Shown here: positions 48,001 to 57,000 of the stretch, one piece after another
Numbering within the stretch: position 1 is the stretch's first letter
Layout of the letters: the number at the start of each line of letters is the position of its first letter
Assembly (NCBI GenBank): GCA_027627225.1
Contig: CM051040.1
Location: 28,339,634 to 28,403,633, forward strand
Reading direction: 5' to 3'
DNA length: 64,000 nucleotides
Origin: Congeria kusceri
Taxonomy: Eukaryota; Mollusca; Bivalvia; Myida; Dreissenidae
Position numbers and translations under genes: made by a program
Notes under the pieces: generated by a model
Told to the model about the DNA's origin: nothing
What the model saw: the letters and a program-made list of their open reading frames with translations, nothing else
Database searches by the model: none

Positions 48001-49381
48001 TCTATTTCGTATTTTGTTGTAACAGGCTGCGAGTACGGTGACAGGTCGAACTGTAGCTCGATACGCCGATGGCAGTTCTACAACGAGACCACTCTATTCG
48101 TATTTTGTTGTATCAAACTGCTAGTACGGTGACAGGTCGAACTGTAGCGTGATACGTCAATGGCTGTGCTATAATGAGACCACTCTATTCGTATTTTGTT
48201 GTAACAGGCTGCGAATACGGTGACAGGTCGGACTGTAGCGCGATACGCCGATGGCAGTGCTACGAGACAATTCTGTTTTATGTTTCGTTGTAACAGACTG
48301 TGAGTACGGTGGCAGGTCGAACTGTAGCGTGATACGTCAATTGATATGCTATAATGAGACCACTCGATTCATATTTCGTTGTATCAGGCTGCGAGTACGG
48401 TGACAGGTCGAACTGTAGCGCGATACACCGATGGCAGTGCTACAACGAGACAATTCGCACCCAGTCCTGCTGCAAAACTTGCGCCGACTTCCGGAATAAT
48501 ATAACAGGTAATTTATGTGCAGCGTTTGAAAATAATTTCGTTACCAGTTAACGTTTGTCTTTCTTGAAATATTTTTCAAGTTGAATGACATTTTGTTTAT
48601 TTCTAATTGTGAGCGTTGTTCAATCTCCATTGCGAATGCGAGTTTCCATTGTCACTCTGAAGTGATTTGTCAAATAATGTTCATTAGGCTTTAAGACAAT
48701 GTTGCGTTCTTTTAGGTTCATTGAATTACTATTATTGCAAATATTTTTTTATATTCCTGTGTCACTACCTTTGTACTTTATACGTTATAAGGGTTGTCTT
48801 GACAATGATTGAGCTCACATGGGTTGATCTTCATATTATATAAAGTTGACAATGTCACGTCAGGTTGCGAATACGGGGACAGTTTTACCGCATGTACAGC
48901 AGCCTTCTGTGGGACATACCCGCAGGAGTGCTGTAATACCTGCCTCTCATCGAACACCAGCGTCAATGCGGCCCCTACCCAAGCGCCCAGTACAACACAG
49001 AAAGGCGATGATGGGAACAAATTACCGGGTCAGATATTTTATTTTGTGTTTGAAAAATACATTACCTCCGCCAAGTGGTATAATGTTTTTGCCCGCATCG
49101 GCTTGTCTGTCTGTCTGTCCAAATGCCTGTCTATGATACCAACCTAGGCACAATACGGCTCCTGCATGATTGATTATATGGTGTTTGTTATGATTTCAGA
49201 GTGGGTGGTACCTGTGGCGTCAGGTGGGGGCGGGGCCCTGGTTCTCGCGCTCATTGTTACCGTAGTTTGCTGCCGTTGTCTACGTCAGAAACCGAAGGGT
49301 CCGCGGCGACATACATCCGGCAGAGTACGTTTGTTGTATGAGGCATGTCGTGGGAAAACCGGGTTTAATGCATGTGCGTAA
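30050..49381 (+). CDS. Membrane-anchored ADAMTS/mig-17-like M12B metalloprotease, 18 exons
   Basis: Exons: 30050-30143, 33247-33449, 34872-34955, 36229-36361, 37677-37806, 40284-40380, 41295-41372, 41919-42076, 42246-42283, 42406-42511, 42783-42953, 43244-43370, 45006-45122, 45454-45505, 46118-46267, 48388-48507, 48864-49028, 49200-49381; every join is in phase, about 734 residues. Order: signal peptide (MVRVFVFVVAFMTSFVEG); prodomain with a candidate cysteine-switch Cys160 (SACGL) and furin site REKR (192-195); reprolysin domain from VELVLVID (202) with zinc motif HELGHALGGRHD (369-380); Leu394 stands where the Met-turn Met is expected; ADAMTS-type Cys-rich region (LPGQTY, DGTSCGDQKWC); three ShKT/PLAC-like six-Cys modules (exons 15, 16, 17); one membrane segment (about 687-700) and a basic tail. 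Probably a type I cell-surface or shed protease acting on matrix or surface proteins. No thrombospondin repeat is seen. Exon 12 uses a weak donor (AGG|GTCAAT). The last exon reads into a MITE; a GTACGT donor at 49325 offers an alternative end. Confidence 0.9.
30205..32097 (+). mobile_element. 5'-truncated, decayed LINE (non-LTR retrotransposon)
   Basis: Lies in intron 1 of the metalloprotease gene, same strand. Pieces: 30210-30650 carries reverse-transcriptase palm blocks FDVDYLKAFD and VYADDVAGFAD; 30693-31040 is the thumb-side region (MKINIDKSKSMVF) in the same frame after an in-frame stop; 30980-31162 and 31267-31767 follow in shifted frames, the latter with a Cys/His motif (CKLC ... EDEFHVFMLC). 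The 3' end is GGCCTTTAAATGCTAATAAA followed by (GTATTC)n at about 32072-32092. No endonuclease domain remains. Inactive: stop codons, frameshifts and 5' truncation. Confidence 0.85.
32483..32612 (+). repeat. Evolving pentanucleotide microsatellite
   Basis: Successive 5-bp repeats drift along the array: ATCGC, then ATCAC, then ATTAT, ATTGT, ATCAT and again ATTAT. The gradient of variants suggests slippage from several founder units. Confidence 0.9.
32623..32818 (+). repeat. Recent 99-bp tandem duplication
   Basis: Two copies (about 32623-32721 and 32722-32818) of a unit running from 'TAGTCAAGTCAAATGTCTTA' to 'TTTTGGTAGAAAA', nearly identical over their whole length. Confidence 0.9.
32818..33135. 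repeat. Interspersed repeat family G, copy 1
   Basis: About 320 bp with 'TCACGAGTG', 'GCTTTTTCCACCGTTTGTTT', 'AATCGGGAACCAGT' and 'TTTTCACTGTTTTAAACAGT'. The same blocks occur in reverse order and orientation at 45695-46040. Contains an inner hairpin (CACTCGTGAAA/TCACGAGTG) and a second one, ACTGTTTTAAACAGT. Confidence 0.75.
33821..34318. mobile_element. TTAA-flanked MITE carrying a tRNA-like sequence, copy 1
   Basis: Inverted ends AGGGACCTGTTCACAGATT and AATCTGTGAACAAGTCCCT; flanked by TTAA at 33817-33820 and TTAC at 34319-34322. 498 bp. Contains a tRNA-like segment (34111-34181) followed by a T run. Sister copies at 37885-38290 and 55506-55934. TTAA duplication points to the piggyBac superfamily (or another TTAA-specific family); no transposase inside. 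Confidence 0.85.
34111..34181 (+). tRNA. tRNA-like sequence inside the MITE, probably a pseudo-tRNA
   Basis: A box TGGCCTAGTGGTTAAGG, B box GCTTCGAACCC, a 7-bp stem GATATCC/GGATGTC around a TTTTAA loop, and a T7 terminator directly after. The acceptor stem pairs only partly (GTC with GAC). The amino-acid class cannot be assigned: the loop could be read as TTT, but stems do not fit tRNA-Lys well. Confidence 0.5.
35272..35945. mobile_element. Candidate 0.67-kb inverted-repeat element in metalloprotease intron 3
   Basis: GAGGGGCGTTTTT near 35299-35311 is repeated in inverse as AAAAACGCCCCTC at about 35915-35927; outside these, AGCCGC (left) and GCGGCT (right) also match. A 70-codon minus-strand frame lies inside (35339-35551) without a recognised domain. 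No clear duplication at the ends. Confidence 0.5.
36707..36946. mobile_element. MITE family I copy
   Basis: Left end AGGGACCGTATTTTAGAAAC then ATCTTAAGTTT; right end ACTTAAGATGTTTCTAGAGT then ACGGCTCCTG: inverted ends of about 30 bp, 240 bp long, non-coding. Lies in metalloprotease intron 4. Confidence 0.75.
37318..37582. mobile_element. hAT-like MITE family E copy (metalloprotease intron 4)
   Basis: Begins CAGGGTGCTGC and ends GCAGCACCCTG like the copy at 4337-4582 but inserted in the opposite orientation relative to its inner sequence. Contains a G-rich run near 37530-37551. Ends about 95 bp upstream of the exon 5 acceptor. Confidence 0.75.
37885..38290. mobile_element. TTAA MITE with tRNA-like head, copy 2 (damaged)
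   Basis: TTAA at 37881-37884, left end AGGTACCTGTTCACAGACT, right end TCTGTGAACAAATCCC; the right TTAA is lost. Only the first part of the tRNA-like segment survives (AGTCAGAATGGCCGAGTGGT near 38130-38150); the B box half is deleted. Lies in intron 5 of the metalloprotease gene. Confidence 0.75.
38627..38890. mobile_element. MITE family A copy 2
   Basis: AGGCGTGTCGTAGGAAAACC at the left, GACACGCCT at the right, with several GTGTCGTCC/GGACGACAC segments inside. About 264 bp, in intron 5 of the metalloprotease gene. Confidence 0.85.
39246..39553. mobile_element. MITE family F copy
   Basis: TCAATATTTCCCCCCAGTGG at the left and GGGGGAAAATATTGA at the right are inverted ends; inside them the GGGGGTGGGGGGAACGGCG and CGCTCGACCCCACCCCC blocks extend the pairing. 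About 308 bp. A shorter relative is at 9806-9992. Confidence 0.75.
39780..40275 (+). repeat. Diverged tandem segment before exon 6
   Basis: Repeated blocks 'TGACGT', 'GGTATAAGCTCATTCCCA' and 'AGTTTTGACT' occur at about 39808-39840, 39910-39945 and 39968-39998, a loose repeat of roughly 60-80 bp. Interestingly, 'TTTCAGTCGGTATAAGCTCA' resembles the real exon 6 acceptor and start (TTTCAGTTGGTACGAGCTCA at 40278-40297), so these may be decayed copies of the exon 6 splice region. Confidence 0.5.
40470..40640 (+). repeat. GT/TTG-rich simple sequence
   Basis: Low-complexity stretch rich in TTG and GTT steps ending in a (GT)9-10 run at 40620-40639 and a short G run. Confidence 0.8.
41007..41277. mobile_element. 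MITE family H copy (metalloprotease intron 6)
   Basis: GGGACCAGTATTCACAAAGC then TCCTAAGG at the left; CCTAAGGAGCTTTATGATCA then CGGGCTC at the right. Inverted ends of about 28 bp, non-coding. Ends 18 bp before the exon 7 start, overlapping the usual branch-point zone. Confidence 0.7.
43641..43885. mobile_element. MITE with long inverted ends
   Basis: GGGTGAGTTTCTCAAAACTT then TAACGG at the left; CCGTTAAAGTTTTGAGAAAC then TCACCC at the right. Inverted ends of about 35 bp, 245 bp in total, in metalloprotease intron 12. Confidence 0.85.
43900..44088 (-). mobile_element. tRNA-derived SINE
   Basis: Minus-strand head GGCTGTCCGGTTAGCGCAGT with A box TTAGCGCAGTGG and B box GGCTTGATTCCC, then a tRNA-unrelated part with GGTGACCATACCGGACAGG. 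Different family from the SINE at 27380-27527. Confidence 0.75.
44128..44334. mobile_element. MITE family A copy 3
   Basis: TGAGGAGTGTCGTGGGAAAA at the left, TTTCCAACGACACGCC at the right, about 207 bp. The first internal inverted segment is deleted compared with other copies. Confidence 0.85.
44913..44933 (+). repeat. 21-bp G homopolymer near exon 13 acceptor
   Basis: Uninterrupted run of 21 G in metalloprotease intron 12, 72 bp upstream of the exon 13 acceptor. Confidence 0.9.
45695..46040. repeat. Interspersed repeat family G, copy 2 (inverted relative to copy 1)
   Basis: Carries in reverse order and orientation the blocks of 32818-33135: 'CACTGTTTTAAAACAGTG', 'CACTGGTTCCCGATT', 'AAACGGTGGAAAAAGC' and the 'CACTCGTGAAA' hairpin. 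Lies in metalloprotease intron 14, so one gene holds both orientations. Confidence 0.75.
46291..47031. mobile_element. Non-autonomous hAT-like element with ATTCGAATA subterminal repeats
   Basis: TAGGGATGGCA at the left and TGCCATCCCTA at the right, perfect 11-bp inverted ends of hAT type; next to them multiple palindromic ATTCGAATATTCG motifs on both sides. About 740 bp, no transposase. The flanks (ATAACAAG/AAGCAAGT) only loosely resemble an 8-bp duplication. A similar but solitary end (TAGGGCTGCCAACGAATAC) is at 58844. Confidence 0.75.
47404..48387 (+). repeat. Tandem array of intron-exon junction units before exon 16
   Basis: About eleven units, mostly 91 bp (some 85), each made of about 30 bp of intron end (TATTTTGTTGTAACAG) plus the first 61 bp of exon 16 (GCTGCGAGTACGGTGACAGG ... 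TGCTACAACGAGAC). Unit starts include about 47497, 47588, 47673, 47758, 47849, 47939, 48027, 48118, 48207 and 48296; the next unit is the true exon 16 (48388). The unit length is 1 mod 3, so the frame shifts from unit to unit and the array cannot code as a whole. No unit has a donor. Confidence 0.9.
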
Positions 49382-49579
49382 AGTGTTGTCCCGGATCAGC
49401 CTTTGCAGTCCGCATAGGCTGAATCCGGGACTGCACTTTCCGGTTTTATGGTATTTTCTGTTTCAATGAAGTCTCTTCTAAACATAAATCCACTGTAGGC
49501 GGAAAGTGCCGTCCCGGATTAGCCTGTGCGGACACTTTACGCACAAAAATTCAGCCATGTTTTCCCACGACATGCCTCA
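49339..49579. mobile_element. MITE family A copy 4, forming the 3' end of the metalloprotease reading frame
   Basis: TGAGGCATGTCGTGGGAAAA at the left and TTTTCCCACGACATGCCTCA at the right, perfect 20-bp inverted ends, the best preserved copy in the window. The protease frame in exon 18 continues 14 codons into it and stops at TAA (49379-49381). Confidence 0.9.
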
Positions 49580-49862
49580 GTTATGATGATGAGGTTACCG
49601 GTATTTATAGATGCTTAGAACCAGTGAACGAAAACACAGTATTGATATTTCATTTTAATATAAACTTGGCAATCATTATTCATGAGTATCACATCATTTT
49701 AAGTTCATGTAAAAACATTTCAATATTTTTTTATTTACGAAACAACACGCACGTCCTTCAATACACGCATATCTTTAGCGTTTACATGTGTGTTACAATG
49801 TTTACGATTAGAACATTCATAGTTGAAATTTTACGACTTTATAGTACACGCATAGCTGTTGT
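49580..49862. other. Intergenic DNA after the metalloprotease gene
   Basis: AT-rich, no repeat or gene recognised. A canonical AATAAA close to the stop codon was not found here, which leaves the 3' end of the metalloprotease transcript unsettled. Confidence 0.4.
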
Positions 49863-50706
49863 CTATGGTGGCATCGAACTGCCATACAATAACTACTGAA
49901 GGTTCGCGAAAACTTTCGTGTTAACTTATTAGCGTTCGCGAACAGGTTCGTGTTACCACTTATTTATTATTATATTTATCTTGATATTAAGATAGCGTTT
50001 GCGAATATTTTTCTGCAAGGTAATTTAGTATTATACTAAATGGCCTAAAAATGTCGGGAACTTAGATACATTTTTTCTTGGGGTTGCGAGGTCCTCCGAA
50101 TTATCTTTCTAACACGAATATTATCTAGAAAATTATCTGACAACGCGAATCCTAACTAAATAATATTTGTGTTACCGCGAGGCCTCCCATATTATCTTAC
50201 TAACATGAATATTATCATCAAAATTATATAACAACGTGAATCTTAACTGGATAATATTCGTGTTACCACTTAATTTGGGCGCGAGGTCTTCCGCATTATC
50301 TTACTAACACGATTATTATCATGATAATTATCTTACAACGTAAATCTTATCTAGTTAACATTCGCGAAACCACATAAGTTCGTGTATCGCTAATGTATTC
50401 GCAACCCAATTCGTGTTGCCAGTTATCTAACACGAAGCTAATCATGATCATTATCTTACAACGCAAATTCTAACGAGTTATATTTATGATATAACATAAG
50501 TTTTTATTAACTGAAATTCTGATGTCAGTTCTGTGCAGTTTCAGGCCTGTTTTTCATTAAGCAAATAAATAGCTTACGTCGAAAAAAACAACAAACGCTA
50601 TTAATATAGAAGATATATTTAAAAAAAAACACGAAACTTAAGTGGTAACACGAAAATTTTCGCGAACCTTAAGTTGTTATCGTAAGGCAGTTCCATGCCA
50701 CCATAG
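49863..50706. mobile_element. 844-bp element with about 65-bp inverted ends and TTGT duplication
   Basis: Left end CTATGGTGGCATCGAACTGC, right end GCAGTTCCATGCCACCATAG; pairing continues through 'AACTTAAGGTTCGCGAAAA'-type sequence. TTGT flanks both ends (49859-49862, 50707-50710). Inside are about three 117-bp units with 'CGCGAGGTCTTCCGCATTAT' and 'CTTACTAACACGAATATTAT' blocks. Non-coding. The superfamily is uncertain. Confidence 0.8.
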
Positions 50707-51026
50707 TTGTCCATATATTACAATGTTCAATGCGATAACGTAAACTTTCAGCCACAAAATTAATTAGCTTGACAAAATCTGCTATATACGCCGATACATA
50801 GAACACGAGATAACTTTCATTCAAGCATGCCTTTAAACACATTTCGGACTATAAACATGACAATATTCTGATAACGACTTGCTTTGCCCAATAATTACAA
50901 GTTCAACGTACATATTGCTACCTTTCATTCGAAACTTCTCTGATCTAAACACAAAAAAACACAATCAAAACTTTCTAAATATACTCAGTCATATTTAATA
51001 AAAACTATAGATATAGTCCTCACAAT

Positions 51027-54000
51027 TTATCTTTCCACCAAAGCTTCGTAATCGAATTGGTATGAGAAGTTCGTTTTAATGAACGGTTGTTTTTCACTGT
51101 CAGCAGTGTGTGGCGCATTGTCTGGATTGTCTGTCTTACTGCGCGGTTTGTTCCCTGCCTCTCCGTCCTCTATCCATGATGTGGTAAGGCACCGGTTTAT
51201 GTACGGTATTTTCTTGACCTGAAGAAACCACAATACTAATGACCCAGTGAACGTTAATGACGTAGTCTGTTCTAACACTTTATTTTTTACTTTTTAAGAA
51301 CCAATTAACTGATAAGTAAGTATCGTTTAGAATAAGACTAAAGGACCAAGTAAAGGATGCAGTCAGAGAATGTAGTCATGATAAGATAAAAGGACCAAGT
51401 AAAGGATGCAGTCAGAGAATGTAGTCAGAATAACACTAAAAGACCAAGTATAGGATGCAGTTCAATAATGTAGTCGGAATAACACTAAAGGACTAAGTAA
51501 AGGATGCAGTTCGAGAATGTAGTCAGAATATGACTAAAGGACTAAGTAAAGGATGCAGTTCAATAATGTAGTCAGAACAGGACTAAAGGACTAAGTAAAG
51601 GATGCAGTTCGAGAATGTAGTTAGAATAAGACTAAGGGACCAAATAAAGGATGCAGTTCGAGAATGTAGTTATAATAAGACTAAGGGACCAATAAAGTAT
51701 GCAGTTCAATAATGTAGTCAGAATAGGACTAAAGGACTAAGTAAAGGATGCAGTTCGAGAATGTAGTCAGAATAAGACTAAGGGACCAAGTAAAGGATGC
51801 AGTTCGAGAATGTAGTTAGAATGAGACTAAGGGACCAAGTAAAGGATGCAGTTAAATAATGTAGTCAGAATAAGACTAACGGACCAAGTAAAGGATGCAG
51901 TTCAATAATGTAGTCAGAATAGGACTAAAGGACTAAGTAAAGGATGCAGTTCAATAATGTAGTCAGAATAGGACTAAAGGACTAAGTAAAGGATGCAGTT
52001 CAATAATGTAGTCAGAATAAGACTAAAGGACCAAGTAAAGGATGCAGTTCGAGAATGTAGTCAGAATAAGATTAAAGGACCGCGTAAAGGATGCAGTTCG
52101 AGAATGTAGTCAGAATAAGACTAAAGGGCCAAGTAAAAGATGCAGTTCGAGAATGTAGTCAGGATAAAACTAAAGGACCAAGTAAAGGATGCAGTTCGAG
52201 AATGTAGTCAGTAAAAGACTACACGACCAAGTAAAGGATGCAGTTCGAGAATGTAGTCAGTATAAGACTAAAGGACCAAGTAAAGGATGCAGTTCGTGAA
52301 TGTAATCAGAATAAGACTAAAGACTGCAGGACTAAGTAATGCATACGACTGGACACCAATATTTAGGGTCAGAAGTAAAGGCCAGCTCTAGGATAAGACG
52401 AAATGACTTAGTCAAGAACATGACAAAAGGATCAAGTCTCAGTCAAGGATAAAACAATAGGATCAAGCCAAAAATAATGCAAACGGACTAAGTTTTGGAA
52501 ACGATGTACGGACTCAGTCAAGAACATGACAAAATTACCAACCCAATGATAAGACAAACTGACAGTGTCAAGGATGCGTGCGACAAAATGAGTCACTGAT
52601 AAGAACACAGGCTCAGTTATGGGACTGGAGGAAGTTAAGAGTAACACTAAAGAATCAAATCCGAAACGTCACACAAAGACTGAGTCAGTGATAAGACAAA
52701 AAGGCCAAGTCTAGGATAAGACTGGAGGACAAAGTCTTGTATAACACTGAAGGACATAGATCTTATAAAATAATTAAGAACACAGTATGGTATATGGCTG
52801 GAGGACAAAGTGTAGGGTAAACCTAACGGACTAAACCATGAAGGAGACAACAACCAGGTCTAGAATAACAAGAAATGATAAAAATGAAGAAATACGTAAA
52901 ATTTAAATGGTATGATTGACTCACGTTTAAAATAAGACCAGAGGTAAAAGTTACTTGAACGTATAGATTTAAATATGTGGGTATGTTTCGTGGTTGATTG
53001 AGGTCAGGGATTGGCTGCCAGTTAGGGTCGAACGAATAGGCCTTTGTCCTAATTAAGTAAAAATATGGTTTACACGCCAAATACATAAACATCACCCCAG
53101 CCAGCAAGCCTACATTGGTCCGACATCTATCCGATATGTTCTGAATATCGGATAGATATCGCTCGCGATATCTATCCGATCAACGTTTTGCACATCGGCA
53201 TTTGATCGGGCCGTCATCGAAGCATTGCATTTCGGATAAATATCGGATAGACATCGGGCCAGTATCGTCCCAGAAAGCGAGCCTACATCGGTCCGACATC
53301 TATCCGATATAGTTTAAATATCTCGGATAGATATCGCTCGCGATATCTATCCGATCAACGTTCTGCCCATCGGCATTTGATCGGGCCGTCATCGAAGCAT
53401 TGCATATCGGATAGACATCGGGCCAATATCGCACCAGAAAACAAGCCTACATCGGTCCGATATCTATCCGATATGTTTTAAATATCTCGGATAGATATCG
53501 CTCGCGATATCTATCCGATCAACGTTTTGCCCATCGGCATTTGATCGGATAGATATCGGAGCATTGTTTATCGGACGTATATCGGATAGACATCGGGCCA
53601 ATATCGTTCCAGCTAGCAAGCCTACCTTGGTCCGATATCTATTCGACGTTGTTGTCAATATCTTTGGAATCGATAACCACACTTGTTTATTTTAATGCTA
53701 AATTTCAAAATAATGTGCAATTTGGAACAACACTCAAGAAAGTGTACATATCTTCATTGTTAATAACTACATCTAATTCTATCTTCTCAAAACATTTCAT
53801 ACGTTTGAGAACCAAATTATAATAAAACAATCCCAAAAAGCTGCCATAAATATAACAGAAGCAATAGAAAATCATCAAGGAAATGTATACACTACTTATT
53901 TAAACAAAGGTTTATATGATATTTTAAACGTCTTCATTTTTAATTAATATTTAAATCAGTTACGAGTTTATAGCTAAAAACATTAAAGGACATGTCAAAT

Positions 54001-57000
54001 TGAAATCTTATAGGTTTGTATAAAAAGTCACTTACAACATGTCAGTGATGTGACAGTAACCAAGAAAAAGCTAAGAAATGCAATCATTTATTGTAAGTTG
54101 AACTGCCAATGAAAACAGTTACAAATGCTTTCTATCAACATGTAAGTTATTTATGAATATTACCATCATCCACCATCATGCATGCTATAAAACCAGTGCA
54201 ACAAAATTGAAAAAGTTAATAATTCAGCAATACTTCACCGACAATTAATTGTATTAGACATTTAGTATCAAATTGAAATTTCCACATTTCAATGACCTTA
54301 ATTTAGATAAAACTAAATATTTAAAAACCATGTAAACAAATGGAAATCTGATTCGAATCCAAACTGGAAATTAAAACAAAATCGAAGACAATTCCAGTAA
54401 AAAGTGTAAACACACTGAAATACAAAAAAACAACAACACATATTTGACAATATTATGCTTCCAAATGCATCCTTGATGATATGGTTTCTTTGTTATCCTC
54501 ACAAAATTTTTACATTTAATTTTGCAAATAAAAGAAAACTATGGTTCAGTCAAGATTATATATATTAATTACATGTAATTTGTTAGCATCATATATAGGT
54601 TGCATCACATCTTTAACAAAAATCTGAATTCTAAGACCTTTGCATGTCTTCACAAAAACATGAAAAATGTAAAACAATTAACACTAAACAGTGTGAGTCA
54701 TAAAATTATTTTTTTTTAATAAACCACATAGTACGCTTGTTATTAAGAATTGTGGTTATAGTAATTTAAAATAACTTCATCATATTGGAACTTTCCAGTC
54801 CCTATCACACATTTAAGAGTGTTTACTTTAGAAGTCTTCATAATATTAATGATTAGTAGAATGTTTTTTATCCACGGTTCTTAATCTCAGTCAAATTTCT
54901 TAGCCAGTGTTTGATGCAGCATTCCAACCGATAATGATAATGGTGTTGTTCGAAGCAGACCATGTATGTCACTGGCAGCTGGAATGTATGTAAATTAAAC
55001 TTTAGATCACATAAAGTAGTTCAATTAATAATTGTAGTCATATAAAGAAATGCAATAAATGTTTTACTATACACTCCAATTTTATATAACTGTAACAATA
55101 TTACACAGAAAATGTTGAGTCATAATAATAATTATTAAATCAGAGTTGGAGAAATTGTACTTGATCACTGCAATGGTGTTATGCAGAAACTGCTTAAACA
55201 ATGTTACTAACTTGCTCACATCAACAGAAGTGAACTGCATGTTCTGACCAAGTATTACTACATCCAATGTATATTTGATTACCTTCATCTTTCCAAATGA
55301 CAAATTCAAATTAGATGATTCTGTCCATATTGATATGCAGCCGGTTTGTCAGTGATAAATGTTATCAAGTCCAAGACCTTATTGTCATCCAGAGAGGCCC
55401 AAGAGCCACCATTGCGAAGCAGGTAATTCGTCCGAAAACAAAATTGTTTTCAGTATAATTTGTTTTAATTGTGGGTTCATTAGTTTAGTGTATTCATTTA
55501 TTTAAAGGGACCAGTTCACAGATTGGCCAACTGACAATTTTTCAACTTTTTGTCACAGGTTCCCACAATGAAAGAATAGCATATATAAAGGAGCGAAATA
55601 ACACAAAGGACATACTGTAAATACCATTTTGTTAAATGAGTAATCATGTTGTTTTCGTTAAAATTGCTGGCAACACATGGATCGCTTACATAAATTATAC
55701 GATCATGTAATAAAATACATAATGAATCCCCACATATAAAAGTTGGAATGGCCGAGTGGTTTAGCCGGTAGCCTTTTAATCGCGGGGTCAGAGGTTCGAA
55801 CCCCGGTGGGAGCAACTTTTTTTTTTTTTTCTTTTCTTTATACTTGAGCTTTTTAGTTTAGATGCTTAAATCTGTTAAGTTAAGACAATTAATGGCATAC
55901 TACGAAAAATACAAAAATATGTGAACAGGTCCCTTTAAGGTTGACTTTCATATTATCTTTGATCATTAAATCTATTATGAGACTTAACTGTGAAATATAA
56001 ACAAAATCTAACGACACGTATTGACAAAAATGCGATTTTTGTTATAACCCCTCATTTTTCTACTTCAACCAAAAATGTTGATGGGGTACACTTACAAAAA
56101 TGACTGACATATTGTCAAAATGTATTTTATTTATTCCAGAATAGCTTTAATTTATACGTTAAAGATGTATCTTATGAAAAAGTATAACAAACATAAGTAC
56201 TAAAGTTGACCAACAATACTTATGACATTAAATTTGGCTAAGCATATGGTATAAAACAACAGATTTTATTACAGTAAAAATACGCCTAACACCAATTTTA
56301 GTATTTTTTAAAACTTTTATTTCATAGTATGTCAAAATCAGTAATACCAAAATATAATATAACCTTATCTAAGAGGAAAAGGGTATAAATTGACATAGGT
56401 TCACCACAAAAATCTCAAGGTATAACATTTGGAGTAAAGCAACCCTATTTTATTCCAAAAAAAATGAAAATTATGAAAAATAAGACAAGTAAAAAAGCAA
56501 ATATTTTCCTTCTATGTTAAAATATTTTTTTCTCTTCTAATTATAATCTAATAGCAGTATCGATATTAAATTATTTTTGCATTAATGTTAAAGAAATAGT
56601 GGTTTGTGTAAACATTTTAAATACGAATGTAACTAGCTGATGTTCACATGTCCTTGGTTACCAAATTCAGAAAAATAATAAACATTTTTTATAAGTGTGT
56701 GTTTCAAAAAATTCAATTGACATTTTCATTACATTGGGTTAACAAGAGCTTCAAAAAACTGGCAAATCTTTGTGATAACTTCATCAAGACTCTTCTTGGA
56801 GCTTGTGACTATTGGTAAAATGTTTTTGGATAAAAAGGTGTCTCTTAGACCATTCTCATCATTTCGCCGAAACATAATTTTCATATGTTTTTTACAGCGG
56901 TAGATTTCGTCAAAATTCCTCAGTGGAACAGGTCCAAGTTTACACAATGAACAGTATTTTAAATTATCCAACAGAACGACAAACTTGATCACCCGACATC

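Noticed and set aside
47746..48551. Additional Cys-module exons in the array before exon 16
   Set aside because: Units have acceptors but no donors and shift frame from unit to unit, so they cannot be real consecutive exons.
53105..53640. CRISPR-like array
   Set aside because: Units are 170-177 bp contiguous tandem repeats with palindromes, not short repeats with unique spacers, and the DNA is from an animal.
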